Below, in pieces: positions 51,660 through 60,255 of a DNA stretch of 64,000 bases (position 1 is the first letter of the stretch; each line of letters begins with the position of its first letter). The notes beneath the pieces are model-generated. The model saw only the letters and a list, made by a program, of their open reading frames with translations, did no database searches and was not told the origin of the DNA. Source of the DNA: Lachnospiraceae bacterium MD308 (GTDB taxonomy: Bacteria > Bacillota > Clostridia > Lachnospirales > Lachnospiraceae); NCBI GenBank assembly GCA_010206225.2, contig VIQU02000008.1, positions 1 to 64,000 of the forward strand, read 5' to 3'. The position numbers and the translations under genes are program-made.

Positions 51660-52565
51660 TTACATTTGTTCCAGATATTCCCTTATATTATCCAATGATT
51701 TCCTGCTAAGAAGCTCATATGCCTGATACGTCATCCCCGAGGAAGCTCCCATACAAATTACATTCTCCCTGCTCCTTACATCCTCTGACATATCTCCCAG
51801 CGCCTCCGTCATATCACAGCAGAACAGATTGCCCGGCTGTCTGATCCATTCCTCAAGAGCCGCCATATCCGCTGCCGGACCTATGGACGTGTTGAACATA
51901 ATCTTTCCGCTGCCCAACTCTTTAAACTCATCTTCATGGAGAAGGATCGTATTCTTATTGAGACAGGTGAACACAACCTCACTGTCACGGAGTAGTTCGG
52001 CTAAAGGCTTATAATGAATCCCCTGCTCTTCCCGCTCAGGTTTTACACTTCTTGCAAAGTAAGAAACCTCTGCTCCGAAAAAATGGAGTGCATCCGCTAT
52101 CAGTCCGCCCGAATCCCCGATACCCACCATTCCTACCTTAAGTCCGGTAATCTCCCTCATCTTCTCTCCCCGAAGAGGCATGCCGTAACCGTGCAGAATC
52201 TGGATAAGCTGATAGACCGCATACTCGGCCACACCTTTATCCCCATAGTTTCGCACGCCCCTTACAGTAATGCCTTTTGTCCTTGCAAATGCAATATCCA
52301 CATTAGCGCTGTCTTCCGAATAAAGACTGCATATCATGCCCACATATCTCAGTCCGGGAACTTTTTTCAATATCTCCTCTCCCATCTGCGTGGCAAAACC
52401 TACAAGCACCGCATCCGCATCCTGAATTCTCTCTGCCAGTTCTCCATCATCCCTCGGCTGCTCCGAATAAAATATCACTTCATCCGCATACTCTTTTAAT
52501 TCTTCCCGTGCCCATCCCACAAGATTTACAGGCGCCGCCGCCACAAGCTTCTTAAATTTCTTCAT
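51660..52565 (-). CDS. D-2-hydroxyacid dehydrogenase-like protein lacking catalytic Arg and His
   Basis: A 302-residue protein with the D-isomer-specific 2-hydroxyacid dehydrogenase fold. The NAD motif is KVGMVGIGDSGGLIADALHF. Where active members read N-(T/A)-x-R-G, this one reads FNTSIGPAADM, with Ile for the catalytic Arg. The usual P-H-x-G motif near the C-terminus is replaced by CMGASSGMTYQ, so the catalytic His is missing as well. The enzyme may have changed chemistry or act as a regulator. The start at 52565 follows AGGAGG by eight bases. It overlaps the end of alaX by 14 bases and is thus translationally coupled to it. Confidence 0.82.
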   Translation of the reverse strand: MKKFKKLVAAAPVNLVGWAREELKEYADEVIFYSEQPRDDGELAERIQDADAVLVGFATQMGEEILKKVPGLRYVGMICSLYSEDSANVDIAFARTKGITVRGVRNYGDKGVAEYAVYQLIQILHGYGMPLRGEKMREITGLKVGMVGIGDSGGLIADALHFFGAEVSYFARSVKPEREEQGIHYKPLAELLRDSEVVFTCLNKNTILLHEDEFKELGSGKIMFNTSIGPAADMAALEEWIRQPGNLFCCDMTEALGDMSEDVRSRENVICMGASSGMTYQAYELLSRKSLDNIREYLEQM

Positions 52566-53727
52566 CCTCATATCCTCCTTTGCAAATCTTCCGCAAAGCC
52601 TCTTCACTGCCTTTAAGAGAGCCCTGCACCATCTCTGCTTTTCCGCCGCCTCTGCCTGCAAATGTCTCATTCAGCCTTTTGCACAACGGCCGCACATCTT
52701 CTGTGCGGCTTCCGATCACATACCGATAGCCGCTGCTTTCTGTTCCGGCAAACACGGCGCACACCGAAGCCCCTTTCAGCAGCAATTGGTTCATAAGCTC
52801 CCTTGGCGCATTCCCTGAGATCTCTTTGTCAAATACGGTGACGACGTGCTCTGACACATCAATCTCCTGCGCCAGATACCGGATCATCTTTTGCTGGAGC
52901 GAAGCCAGCTTCCCCTTAAGCGATACCTGCTCCTCCTTCAGACGGTCCACTGCCTGAGAAATTTCCGTTTCCTTCGCACACAGTGCGGCGGAGACAGACT
53001 TACAGCTTTCATCCTTCCTTCCATAATCGGAAAGAGCGCGGTATCCGCACAGCATCGTAAGGCGCTCTCCGCCTTTGTAATTCACCATATTCACAATCTT
53101 GATCAGTCCGATCTCCCCGGTCTTTTTCACGTGAGGCGCACAGCAGGCGCAGACATCATAGCCGGGAATCGTCACGATACGCACCTGTCCTTCAATCTCA
53201 ATCTTACTGCGATAATCGAGAGCCGTAAGTTCCTCTTTGGAAGGATATGATACCTGAACGTCCACATTTTCAAAGACCGCTCTGTTCGCCTTACGTTCAA
53301 TTTCCTTTAACTGCTTCTTTGTAAGCGCCCCGTCAAAATCCAGTGTACAGTAATCACTGCCAAGATGAAAACCTACATTATTATAACCAAACTGTTCATG
53401 GACAATGCCCGACACGATATGCTCACCAGAATGCTGCTGCATTTTCTCAAACCGCTCCTCCCAGTCGATCTTCCCGCGAACCTTATCCCCTTCTTTCAGA
53501 GCCTCCTCTGTGATATGATACACAATATCCTCTTTCTCCCGAACATCAAACACCTTTACCCCGTCAAGATACCCGGTATCCGCGTACTGCCCTCCCCCTT
53601 CCGGGAAAAAGGCCGTTCTGTCAAGAACCACCCTGTACCTGTCACCGTCCGGCAGACAGGCACAGACCACCGCGTCAAATTCCTTTAAATGGCTGTCCTC
53701 ATAGAACAGCTTCACTGTCGCTTCCAT
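52552..53727 (-). CDS. Alanyl-tRNA editing protein AlaX, long form with DHHA1 domain
   Basis: A 391-residue protein that removes wrongly attached Ser or Gly from tRNA-Ala in trans. The editing site metals are held by QQHSGEHIVSG (HxxxH) and VCACCAPHVKKTG (CxxxH). The N-terminal part FFPEGGGQYADTGYL resembles the AlaRS editing region, and the C-terminus (from about 270) is a DHHA1-type domain ending GRGGGKAEMVQGSLKG. The chosen start is the ATG at 53727; one at 53751 is also possible. It sits between argS and the degenerate dehydrogenase on the same strand. Confidence 0.92.
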   Translation of the reverse strand: MEATVKLFYEDSHLKEFDAVVCACLPDGDRYRVVLDRTAFFPEGGGQYADTGYLDGVKVFDVREKEDIVYHITEEALKEGDKVRGKIDWEERFEKMQQHSGEHIVSGIVHEQFGYNNVGFHLGSDYCTLDFDGALTKKQLKEIERKANRAVFENVDVQVSYPSKEELTALDYRSKIEIEGQVRIVTIPGYDVCACCAPHVKKTGEIGLIKIVNMVNYKGGERLTMLCGYRALSDYGRKDESCKSVSAALCAKETEISQAVDRLKEEQVSLKGKLASLQQKMIRYLAQEIDVSEHVVTVFDKEISGNAPRELMNQLLLKGASVCAVFAGTESSGYRYVIGSRTEDVRPLCKRLNETFAGRGGGKAEMVQGSLKGSEEALRKICKGGYEDEEI

Positions 53728-53826
53728 CGTTATCTTTGTCCTTTCCGGCATACAGCCATCCTCATCTGCTTTCCTGCGTTTATCACACTGCGCATATCCT
53801 CTCTTATCTGCTTTCCCGCAGCACCC

Positions 53827-55593
53827 TTACATCCGCTCAGGCGCTTCGAATCCAAGGACGTCAATACACGCTTCCAGTATCTCTTTTACAAGGATCAGCA
53901 GTGCGATATAACTCTCTTTCTTTTTCGTATCCTCTTGTGCAAGTATCTTTGTCTCATGATAGAACCGATTGAATGCATTAGCCAGATCATAGATGTAGGC
54001 GCAGATTTTATGGGGCGCAAGTTCCTCGTAAGCCACGGTCATCACATCATTATATTTGGCAGCCTCAAGCATCAGAGCCTTCTCACCGCCGCTGTCTGCA
54101 CCCGCGATACAAAGCCCGTCAAGTTTGTTTCCCTCTACCGTATATTTGTTCAAAATAGATTTGATACGAACAATCGTATATAAGATATACGGCCCTGTAT
54201 TTCCCTCAAAGGAAGTAAACCTGTCCACATCAAACACATAATCTTTAGAAGCCTGATTGGACAAATCCCCGTATTTAATGGCAGCCAGTCCCACGATCTT
54301 TGCCGTAGCTTTTGCCTCTGCTTCCTCAACCGTCCGGTTATCCGTAATCTTTTTATACATCTCCTCCTCGATATCGGCGATCAGGTTTTCCAGACGCATA
54401 ATACCGCCCTCTCTCGTCTTAAACGGCTTACCGTCTTTTCCATTCATCGTTCCAAACCCCATGAAGGAAAGCCCCATTTTCTGCGGTACGATTCCGCTCT
54501 TTTTTGCCGCGCGGAATACCTGTACAAAGTGAAGCTCCTGACGCTTGTCCGCTACATAGATTACTTTGTCCGGCTCATAATCTCTCATACGCTGTACTAA
54601 CGTGGCAAGATCGGTCGTTCCATAAAGAGACGCACCGTCTGACTTTTGAACCATGCAAGGCGGTATCTCTTTCGTGTCAGATTCCTCCTGCACATCAATC
54701 ACAAGAGCTCCTTGATCGATACGTGCGAATCCGTCTTCCTTAAGACGCTCAATCATATCCGGAATATCGCTCTGTGCGTCAGACTCACCTTTCCAGAGAT
54801 CAAACTCCACATTCAGATTGTCATAATTCTTTTTCAGATCTGTGACGGATACCTTCATAATATGCTTCCAGACCGCCGTATACCCTTTATGACCATTCTG
54901 AAGCAAATACGTGGCATGGAGAGCATTTTCACGGTATCCATCGTCTTCTTTCGCTTTCGCGCTGGCCGTCGGGTAGATTTCCTCCAATTCACTGATCGTA
55001 AACGGCGCCTCCTTCGGATATTCTCCTTCAAACGCTTCATCAAAATAAGGAAGCTTGGGGCTTCGCTCCTTAAGCTCCGTAATAATCAGGCCCATCTGGT
55101 AGCCCCAGTCACCCAGATGGATATCGCCGAGCACCTTATGCCCCACCTTTTTGGCAATGCGCTTCACACTCTCTCCAATGATCGCAGAACGAAGATGTCC
55201 CACATGAAGCGGCTTGGCTACATTGGGGCCGCCGTAATCTACCATGATTATCTGCGGCTCTTTATCCTTCTCGATGCCAAGATCTTCTGTCCCCCGCATC
55301 TCATTCAAATAAGACGCGACCGCCTGCTTATCAAGCTTTATATTAATAAAGCCCGGTTTTACTGCCGTAATTTCCCCAATGTACTTCCTCTCTGTAAGAC
55401 TCTCTATCACATCCTCCGCAATCATAAGCGGAGCCTTGTGATAGGTCTTTGCCCCCGCCATCGCCCCATTGCATTGATATTCGCACAGATCCGGGCGGTT
55501 GGAAACCGCAGCCTTAGCAAGGCTCCTGCTATACCCCGCCTTCTCAAAAGCCGCGCCAAGCTCCGCTTCAATATAATCTATTATTTTCTTCAT
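53827..55593 (-). CDS. argS: Arginyl-tRNA synthetase
   Basis: A 588-residue class I synthetase. The N-terminal tRNA-binding domain (residues 1-100) is followed by the nucleotide motif NVAKPLHVGHLRSAIIGES, where HVGH is the HIGH box. The segment YGTTDLATLVQRM and the later GGIMRLENLIADIEEEM region follow the class I core. The anticodon-binding helical domain fills the C-terminal third and ends FEAPERM, as in bacterial ArgS. A clear KMSKS box is not seen, which is usual for many ArgS. It is followed by alaX after 99 bases, and is divergent from the flavin reductase gene. Confidence 0.96.
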   Translation of the reverse strand: MKKIIDYIEAELGAAFEKAGYSRSLAKAAVSNRPDLCEYQCNGAMAGAKTYHKAPLMIAEDVIESLTERKYIGEITAVKPGFINIKLDKQAVASYLNEMRGTEDLGIEKDKEPQIIMVDYGGPNVAKPLHVGHLRSAIIGESVKRIAKKVGHKVLGDIHLGDWGYQMGLIITELKERSPKLPYFDEAFEGEYPKEAPFTISELEEIYPTASAKAKEDDGYRENALHATYLLQNGHKGYTAVWKHIMKVSVTDLKKNYDNLNVEFDLWKGESDAQSDIPDMIERLKEDGFARIDQGALVIDVQEESDTKEIPPCMVQKSDGASLYGTTDLATLVQRMRDYEPDKVIYVADKRQELHFVQVFRAAKKSGIVPQKMGLSFMGFGTMNGKDGKPFKTREGGIMRLENLIADIEEEMYKKITDNRTVEEAEAKATAKIVGLAAIKYGDLSNQASKDYVFDVDRFTSFEGNTGPYILYTIVRIKSILNKYTVEGNKLDGLCIAGADSGGEKALMLEAAKYNDVMTVAYEELAPHKICAYIYDLANAFNRFYHETKILAQEDTKKKESYIALLILVKEILEACIDVLGFEAPERM

Positions 55594-55669
55594 GGCTCTT
55601 CCTCCTGATTTTAAATTTCATTCTAATAACTTATCGTATTATATTTTTTCAAAAAAGTCCATACTATTA

Positions 55670-55698
55670 TTGCCAAATATTGCATCCCATGCTATTAT
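55670..55698 (+). promoter_or_regulatory. Promoter of the flavin reductase-rubredoxin gene
   Basis: TTGCCA (55670-55675), a 17-base spacer and TATTAT (55693-55698) on the plus strand, about 50 bases before the start codon. Confidence 0.7.
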
Positions 55699-55748
55699 AT
55701 CAGTAACAATTACTATTATCAGATAATACTCGAAAGGAGAATATGATT

Positions 55749-56399
55749 ATGAACAAAAATGTATTCCGTAACCTGTCCTACGGTGTATATGTAGTTTCCA
55801 CACTGGACGGCAAAAGGAACACCGGATGCGTTGCCAACAGCATTATGCAGATCACCTCGTCTCCCGCCTCCGTTGCAGTCAGCATGAACCATGATAATTA
55901 TACCAATTCCTGCATTCAGAATACCGGAAAATTCGCTGTCTCCATTCTGTCCGAGCTTTCCGCTCCTTCCTTGATCGGACAGTTCGGTTTCCAGTCCGGA
56001 AAAGATACAGACAAATTCGACGGCATAGATTTCAGCGTCAGGGAAGGGCTCCCTGTATTAAATGACTGCTGCGGCTATCTTGTCTGCAAGGTCATCGACA
56101 AGATGGAAACTTCCTCTCACACTGTATTTTTAGGCGAAGTGATTGACGGGGATACCATCGGCGGCGCACCCGCCATGACCTACGCGTACTACCATAACGT
56201 AGTCAAAGGCAAGAGCCCGAAAAACGCGCCGACTTATATCGCAGAAGAAGATAGATCCGCAAAAGATAAAACAGCTTCTAAATGGGCATGCCAAATCTGC
56301 GGTTATGTCTATGAAGGCGAGGTTCCCTTTGAAGAACTGCCCGACACTTTCGTATGCCCAGTGTGCAGACAGAGTAAAGATAAGTTTGCTCAGAAATGA
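55749..56399 (+). CDS. Flavin reductase-rubredoxin fusion (high-molecular-weight rubredoxin type)
   Basis: A 216-residue protein. Residues 1-160 are a split-barrel FMN flavoprotein of the flavin reductase family ([20 protein letters not shown], then [12 protein letters not shown]). The last 45 residues are a rubredoxin with its iron site, [12 protein letters not shown] and [11 protein letters not shown]. Fusions of this kind (Hrb) accept electrons from NAD(P)H enzymes and pass them to flavodiiron proteins that reduce oxygen or nitric oxide in strict anaerobes. The start at 55749 follows AGGAG by about eight bases. It is followed by nfo after 45 bases, so the pair may serve oxidative stress defence and repair. 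Confidence 0.93.
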   Translation: MNKNVFRNLSYGVYVVSTLDGKRNTGCVANSIMQITSSPASVAVSMNHDNYTNSCIQNTGKFAVSILSELSAPSLIGQFGFQSGKDTDKFDGIDFSVREGLPVLNDCCGYLVCKVIDKMETSSHTVFLGEVIDGDTIGGAPAMTYAYYHNVVKGKSPKNAPTYIAEEDRSAKDKTASKWACQICGYVYEGEVPFEELPDTFVCPVCRQSKDKFAQK

Positions 56400-56444
56400 C
56401 CGAAACAGCAAATATGAAAATATAAGGAAAAGGAGAATACACAG

Positions 56445-57347
56445 ATGAAACTAGGTTCCCATGTAGGAATGAGCGGCAAAAAAATGCTGCTCGGCTCGGC
56501 ACAAGAGGCTGTCTCTTACGGTGCCGACACATTCATGTTTTATACCGGAGCGCCCCAGAATACAAGACGCAAAGACATCAAGGAACTGAACATTGATGCC
56601 GCGTGGGACTATATGGAGAAGCAGGGTATTCATGAGATTGTCGTTCATGCTCCCTATATCATCAACCTCGGAAACGCTATAAAGCCCGAGACCTACGAAC
56701 TTGCAGTAAATTTCCTGCGCACGGAGATTGAGCGTACCGAAGCCTGCAAAAGCAAAGTTTTAATCCTCCACCCCGGCTCTCATGTGGGGGAAGGAGCCGA
56801 TGTCGGAATCAGCCAGATCGTCAGAGGTCTGAATGAAGTGCTCACAAAGGATACCAACCTCTGTATCGCTCTCGAGACAATGGCGGGAAAAGGCTCAGAG
56901 ACAGGACGTTCCTTTGAAGAGCTTGCACGCATCTACGACGGTGTTACCTATAATGAGAAGCTGCGTGTCTGCTTTGATACCTGTCATACCCACGACAGCG
57001 GATATGATATCATTCATGATTTTGACGGAGTGATCCATGAGTTTGATAAGCTACTCGGGAAAGAACAGATTGCTGTCTTCCACATCAATGACAGCAAGAA
57101 TCCGACCGGTGCGAAAAAGGACCGCCATGCAAATATCGGATTCGGCGAGATTGGATTTGAGGCACTTTCCTATGTTGTACACCACCCGGATTTTGAAGAG
57201 ATCCCGAAGATACTTGAGACACCGTATATTCCTTCCCCATCCAATCCAAAAAAATCTTATGCGCCCTATAAGTATGAGATTGAGATGCTCCGAAAAGATG
57301 AATTTGATCCGAATGTGATAGAGAAGATCATAGCGGAGAATGAATAG
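56445..57347 (+). CDS. nfo: Deoxyribonuclease IV (AP endonuclease Nfo)
   Basis: A 300-residue zinc endonuclease that cuts DNA at abasic sites. The metal ligands are visible through the TIM barrel: [11 protein letters not shown] at the start, [39 protein letters not shown] and [20 protein letters not shown]. Length is that of bacterial endonuclease IV. AAGGAG lies upstream of the ATG. It is cotranscribed with the rubredoxin-flavoprotein and ended by a strong hairpin. Confidence 0.96.
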   Translation: MKLGSHVGMSGKKMLLGSAQEAVSYGADTFMFYTGAPQNTRRKDIKELNIDAAWDYMEKQGIHEIVVHAPYIINLGNAIKPETYELAVNFLRTEIERTEACKSKVLILHPGSHVGEGADVGISQIVRGLNEVLTKDTNLCIALETMAGKGSETGRSFEELARIYDGVTYNEKLRVCFDTCHTHDSGYDIIHDFDGVIHEFDKLLGKEQIAVFHINDSKNPTGAKKDRHANIGFGEIGFEALSYVVHHPDFEEIPKILETPYIPSPSNPKKSYAPYKYEIEMLRKDEFDPNVIEKIIAENE

Positions 57348-57361
57348 AAACAGCTTACCTG

Positions 57362-57423
57362 AAAAATCCCGGTGAATGACGCGCAGCCATAAAACGGCCC
57401 GTTTTCATTCATCGGGATTTTTT
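57362..57423 (+). terminator. Terminator after nfo (T-runs on both strands)
   Basis: Arms AAAAATCCCGGTGAATGA and TCATTCATCGGGATTTTT are complementary apart from about one mismatch, followed by T residues. It lies 15 bases past the nfo stop, and the Uma2 fragment on the other strand ends inside it. Confidence 0.85.
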
Positions 57424-57648
57424 CATAATGCAGCAAATTCCATTATTTTTGCGGATATACCGATTAATCTCTGTATTAATATAATGAAGAATTCTTTGGT
57501 GGTTCGTGGATGACGGGGCCATAAAATATATCTGTCCATCTATCAATTCTGCACGCTCGCCCTCCGGCAAAGCATAAATATCTTCTATCGTATAAACTTC
57601 CTCTTTTTTAACACATTCACTCTCTGCACCTCCATCATAAAAACACAT
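57409..57648 (-). pseudogene. Uma2 family endonuclease-like fragment (N-terminal part only)
   Basis: Seventy-nine codons match the N-terminus of Uma2/DUF820 restriction-endonuclease-like proteins: EEVYTIEDIYALPEGERAEL, IDGQIYFMAPSSTNHQRI and HYINTEINRYI. The family is normally about 180-200 residues and its catalytic acids lie beyond this point. The frame ends abruptly inside the nfo terminator stem. It is a remnant, and it fills most of the 350-base stretch between nfo and the polysaccharide genes. Confidence 0.8.
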
Positions 57649-57697
57649 CCTCTGCCGCTGTTTTTACTATAACGAATGGTGAAAAAGCTGTAAAGTC

Positions 57698-58750
57698 CTA
57701 CCCGTCAAACACGCCCATGATCTTAATATAATCTTGCGTCTTATCCCGCATGATCCGAAACCCTTCCTCCAGCTTCTCTATCGGAAATCTATGCGTGATC
57801 ATGCTCTCCGGTATCATCTTTTTTTCAGAAAGCCGCTTCATTACATACTGCCAGTCATCCTCCGTCTCCCCCGTAAACGAAGAATTCCATGTTCCGGTAA
57901 CAGTAAGCTGATTCTTAAGTATCTTCCAGTAGACATCTCTTGGAATCCTGATATCTGTAAACGGATTCCCCACAAGGCATACCTTTCCTGACACGGCGGC
58001 CAGATCAATCGCCTCTGCAATCGTCTCATTCCTTCCCGCGCACTCAAAGAAAACGTCCGCCCCCGCACCTATCGTGCGCTCCATAATCCATGAGCTTACA
58101 TTCTCTTTTCTTCCGTCGCAAAACTGGTCCTTTGTAAAACCAAGCTTGAAAGCCGTTTCCTTCTGAAAGTCCTTATTTCCAATCAGAAAAATATGTTGAA
58201 ACCCCGCATCTTTAAGAAATGCCGCCAGCAAAAGTCCAATCGTACCAAGACCGCACACAGCGATCCGATCTTCCATGCAGGGCAGCGTCCTTCGCATCGC
58301 ATGCACCGCCACCGCCATAGGCTCTAACATAGCCGCCGCTTTAAAAGATACCGCATCCGGCAGTTCAATCAGATTTGCCGCAGGAACTACGGCATATTCT
58401 GCAAAACCGCCGTCCCTTCTCGAACCGAGATAGCTGTAATTCCTGCACAGCTCATACTTCCCTATCCTGCACGCAGCGCATTCCCGGCAGGGAATCATGG
58501 GAAACACCCCCACCCTTTTATACAGGAATCGTTCGTTTGCTTTCTTTCCAATCTCCGTCACCTCTCCGGAAAACTCATGTCCCAGAACCAATGGCATTCT
58601 GTGAGCGCCGTTTTGGTAGATTCTCGGAATATCAGAACCACAGATTCCGCATGCTTTTATCCTTACAGTCACTTCATCTTCCTTCGGCACAGGCTTTTTC
58701 GTATTCTTTAACCGGATGTCTCCTATTCTTTCCAGAACATATGCTTTCAT
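57698..58750 (-). CDS. Zinc-dependent MDR dehydrogenase, GatD/TarJ-like polyol-phosphate type
   Basis: A 350-residue medium-chain dehydrogenase. Catalytic zinc ligands are in KACGICGSDIPR and LVLGHEFSGEV, and the structural zinc cysteines in PCRECAACRIGKYELC. The NAD motif is AVCGLGTIGLLLAAFLKDAG. The segment DIPRIYQNGAHRMPLVLGHE is close to galactitol-1-phosphate 5-dehydrogenase, and GSRRDGGFAEY is shared with it. TarJ, which makes ribitol 5-phosphate, has the same fold. It lies 22 bases after a cytidylyltransferase gene, so I infer that it makes the polyol phosphate for a CDP-polyol. The start at 58750 follows GGAGG. Confidence 0.85.
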   Translation of the reverse strand: MKAYVLERIGDIRLKNTKKPVPKEDEVTVRIKACGICGSDIPRIYQNGAHRMPLVLGHEFSGEVTEIGKKANERFLYKRVGVFPMIPCRECAACRIGKYELCRNYSYLGSRRDGGFAEYAVVPAANLIELPDAVSFKAAAMLEPMAVAVHAMRRTLPCMEDRIAVCGLGTIGLLLAAFLKDAGFQHIFLIGNKDFQKETAFKLGFTKDQFCDGRKENVSSWIMERTIGAGADVFFECAGRNETIAEAIDLAAVSGKVCLVGNPFTDIRIPRDVYWKILKNQLTVTGTWNSSFTGETEDDWQYVMKRLSEKKMIPESMITHRFPIEKLEEGFRIMRDKTQDYIKIMGVFDG

Positions 58751-58772
58751 CAGAATTCCCCGCCTCCCGCCT

Positions 58773-59483
58773 TCACCGGCTTTTTTCCTCTTTCTGTCTT
58801 CTGAAATGCTTAAGATCCTCCATCGTCGTGATCTTATAGTTATTCTCATCACCCGGAATCATCACTACATCCATTCCCGCCAGAACCGCCGGCTCCGTAG
58901 AGCCTTTGATCCTTTGCAAACCGTCCGGCAAAAGCTTTACATTTGCTTCATAATACTTTTTAAAGTCAAATACTTCCGGCGCCTGCCCCGCAAACACCTT
59001 TTCCCTGTCAAGAAGCCCCGACACTCTCCTGCCCCCGCCGCTTAAGTAAACCGTATCCTTCATGGGCAGGACAGGCATGGCACCTTCATGCTCTTTTAAG
59101 GCATGAAAACATAAGGTGATCTGTTCCTTCGACAGATTGGGACGCACTGCATCGTGGATGAAAATATGATTAGGAACCCGCTCTGTATCCGAATCCTTCA
59201 GATCCTTAAGCGCATGAAAAATCGATGCCTGCCGCTCATTCCCCGGTTCGGAAAACCCGCAGATCTTTCCCGTATCCAGTCCATTTTCCTTTGCATCTGT
59301 CAAAATAACCTCCGTCCACTCCTTCTTTGCCACGATCCGCACCGCATCTATCATAGGATGAGTCAGCAATGTTTCCAGGCAATAAGTAATCAAAAGCTTC
59401 CCCGATACCCGGATATATTGTTTGGGAACGTCAATTCCCATCCGCCGTCCTGCTCCGCCGGATAATAGTATAGCAGTGTTCAT
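58773..59483 (-). CDS. IspD/TarI-like cytidylyltransferase
   Basis: A 236-residue nucleotidyltransferase. The start TAILLSGGAGRRMGIDVPKQ is the nucleotide-binding loop, FIHDAVRPNLSKEQI is the central motif and DREKVFAGQAPEVFDFKKYY follows; the end shows IPGDENNYKITTMEDL. IspD (MEP pathway) and TarI (CDP-ribitol synthesis) share these marks. Its neighbours, a polyol dehydrogenase, a pentulose-phosphate epimerase and glycan genes, favour TarI-type work. An IspD role cannot be excluded, because ispH shows that the cell uses the MEP pathway. AGGAG lies eight bases before the ATG. Confidence 0.85.
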   Translation of the reverse strand: MNTAILLSGGAGRRMGIDVPKQYIRVSGKLLITYCLETLLTHPMIDAVRIVAKKEWTEVILTDAKENGLDTGKICGFSEPGNERQASIFHALKDLKDSDTERVPNHIFIHDAVRPNLSKEQITLCFHALKEHEGAMPVLPMKDTVYLSGGGRRVSGLLDREKVFAGQAPEVFDFKKYYEANVKLLPDGLQRIKGSTEPAVLAGMDVVMIPGDENNYKITTMEDLKHFRRQKEEKSR

Positions 59484-59514
59484 GTTTTCAGCTCCTGTCA
59501 TATAATTCTTGCAA

Positions 59515-60177
59515 TCAAAACTTCAACTTACGGATATTCTGCAGTGTCTCCATATATGTCTTATCTTTGCCAAACAGAAGCGTTGTCCCCAGCACAAAGC
59601 CCTTTACGCCCCTCGGGGCATACTCCAGTATCCGCCCCGCGCTGCAGGCGCCGTCCCAGTACAGTTCAAAATCCATATCTTCCTTTATGGAGAGCAGTTT
59701 CGTGATCTTCTTTCCCACGTAGGGAAGATACATCTGTCCCGCATTGCCGGGATTTACCGACATCACAAGAACTTTTTTTACGATTCTTAACATCTCAAAA
59801 ACCGTCTCCACAGAAGTGCCCGGATTGATGGCAATCCCAGGAATCATACCCGCATCGATGATTCTCTGCAAGGTTGTAGAAGGGTGGTATTCCGCCTCCG
59901 GATGGATATAGACTGTATCTCCTTTCCGCAGATTGGAAAGAAAAAGCCCTATGTTATTGCTGGGGTGCTCGATCATCAGATGAACGTCCAGCGGTTTCTT
60001 CGCAGAGCCGGCTATGTAGCGCATATCGTTCAGAGACATGGCAAAATTAGGGACGTAGCGTCCGTCCATGATATCAATGTGGAAAGAATCGATACCGCCT
60101 GTTTCAAGATCATGCACTTCTTTTTCCATGTTCCCGTAATTGGCACACATCATGGAAGCCATTAATTCGAAATCCAT
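59515..60177 (-). CDS. Ribulose-phosphate 3-epimerase family protein
   Basis: A 220-residue TIM-barrel epimerase. Motifs are DSFHIDIMDGRYVPNFAMS with metal-binding Asp, PLDVHLMIEHPSNNIGLF with the metal His, and VLVMSVNPGNAGQMYLPYVG with the phosphate loop. A usual Asp in the late segment is present as FELYWDGACSAGRI. It may interconvert ribulose and xylulose phosphate or act on a 6-carbon relative such as allulose 6-phosphate. It is 31 bases before the cytidylyltransferase and probably feeds the polyol branch. AGGAGAG precedes the ATG. Confidence 0.88.
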   Translation of the reverse strand: MDFELMASMMCANYGNMEKEVHDLETGGIDSFHIDIMDGRYVPNFAMSLNDMRYIAGSAKKPLDVHLMIEHPSNNIGLFLSNLRKGDTVYIHPEAEYHPSTTLQRIIDAGMIPGIAINPGTSVETVFEMLRIVKKVLVMSVNPGNAGQMYLPYVGKKITKLLSIKEDMDFELYWDGACSAGRILEYAPRGVKGFVLGTTLLFGKDKTYMETLQNIRKLKF

Positions 60178-60255
60178 TGTTATAATCTCTCCTCTTGCTA
60201 CAAAAATTCTTATCTGTATACATCAACTTATACTTATATCACTAAAAATATATAC

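Noticed and set aside
58773-59483. Naming this gene ispD outright.
   Set aside because: IspD and TarI cannot be told apart by eye and the neighbours favour a polyol role, so no symbol was given.
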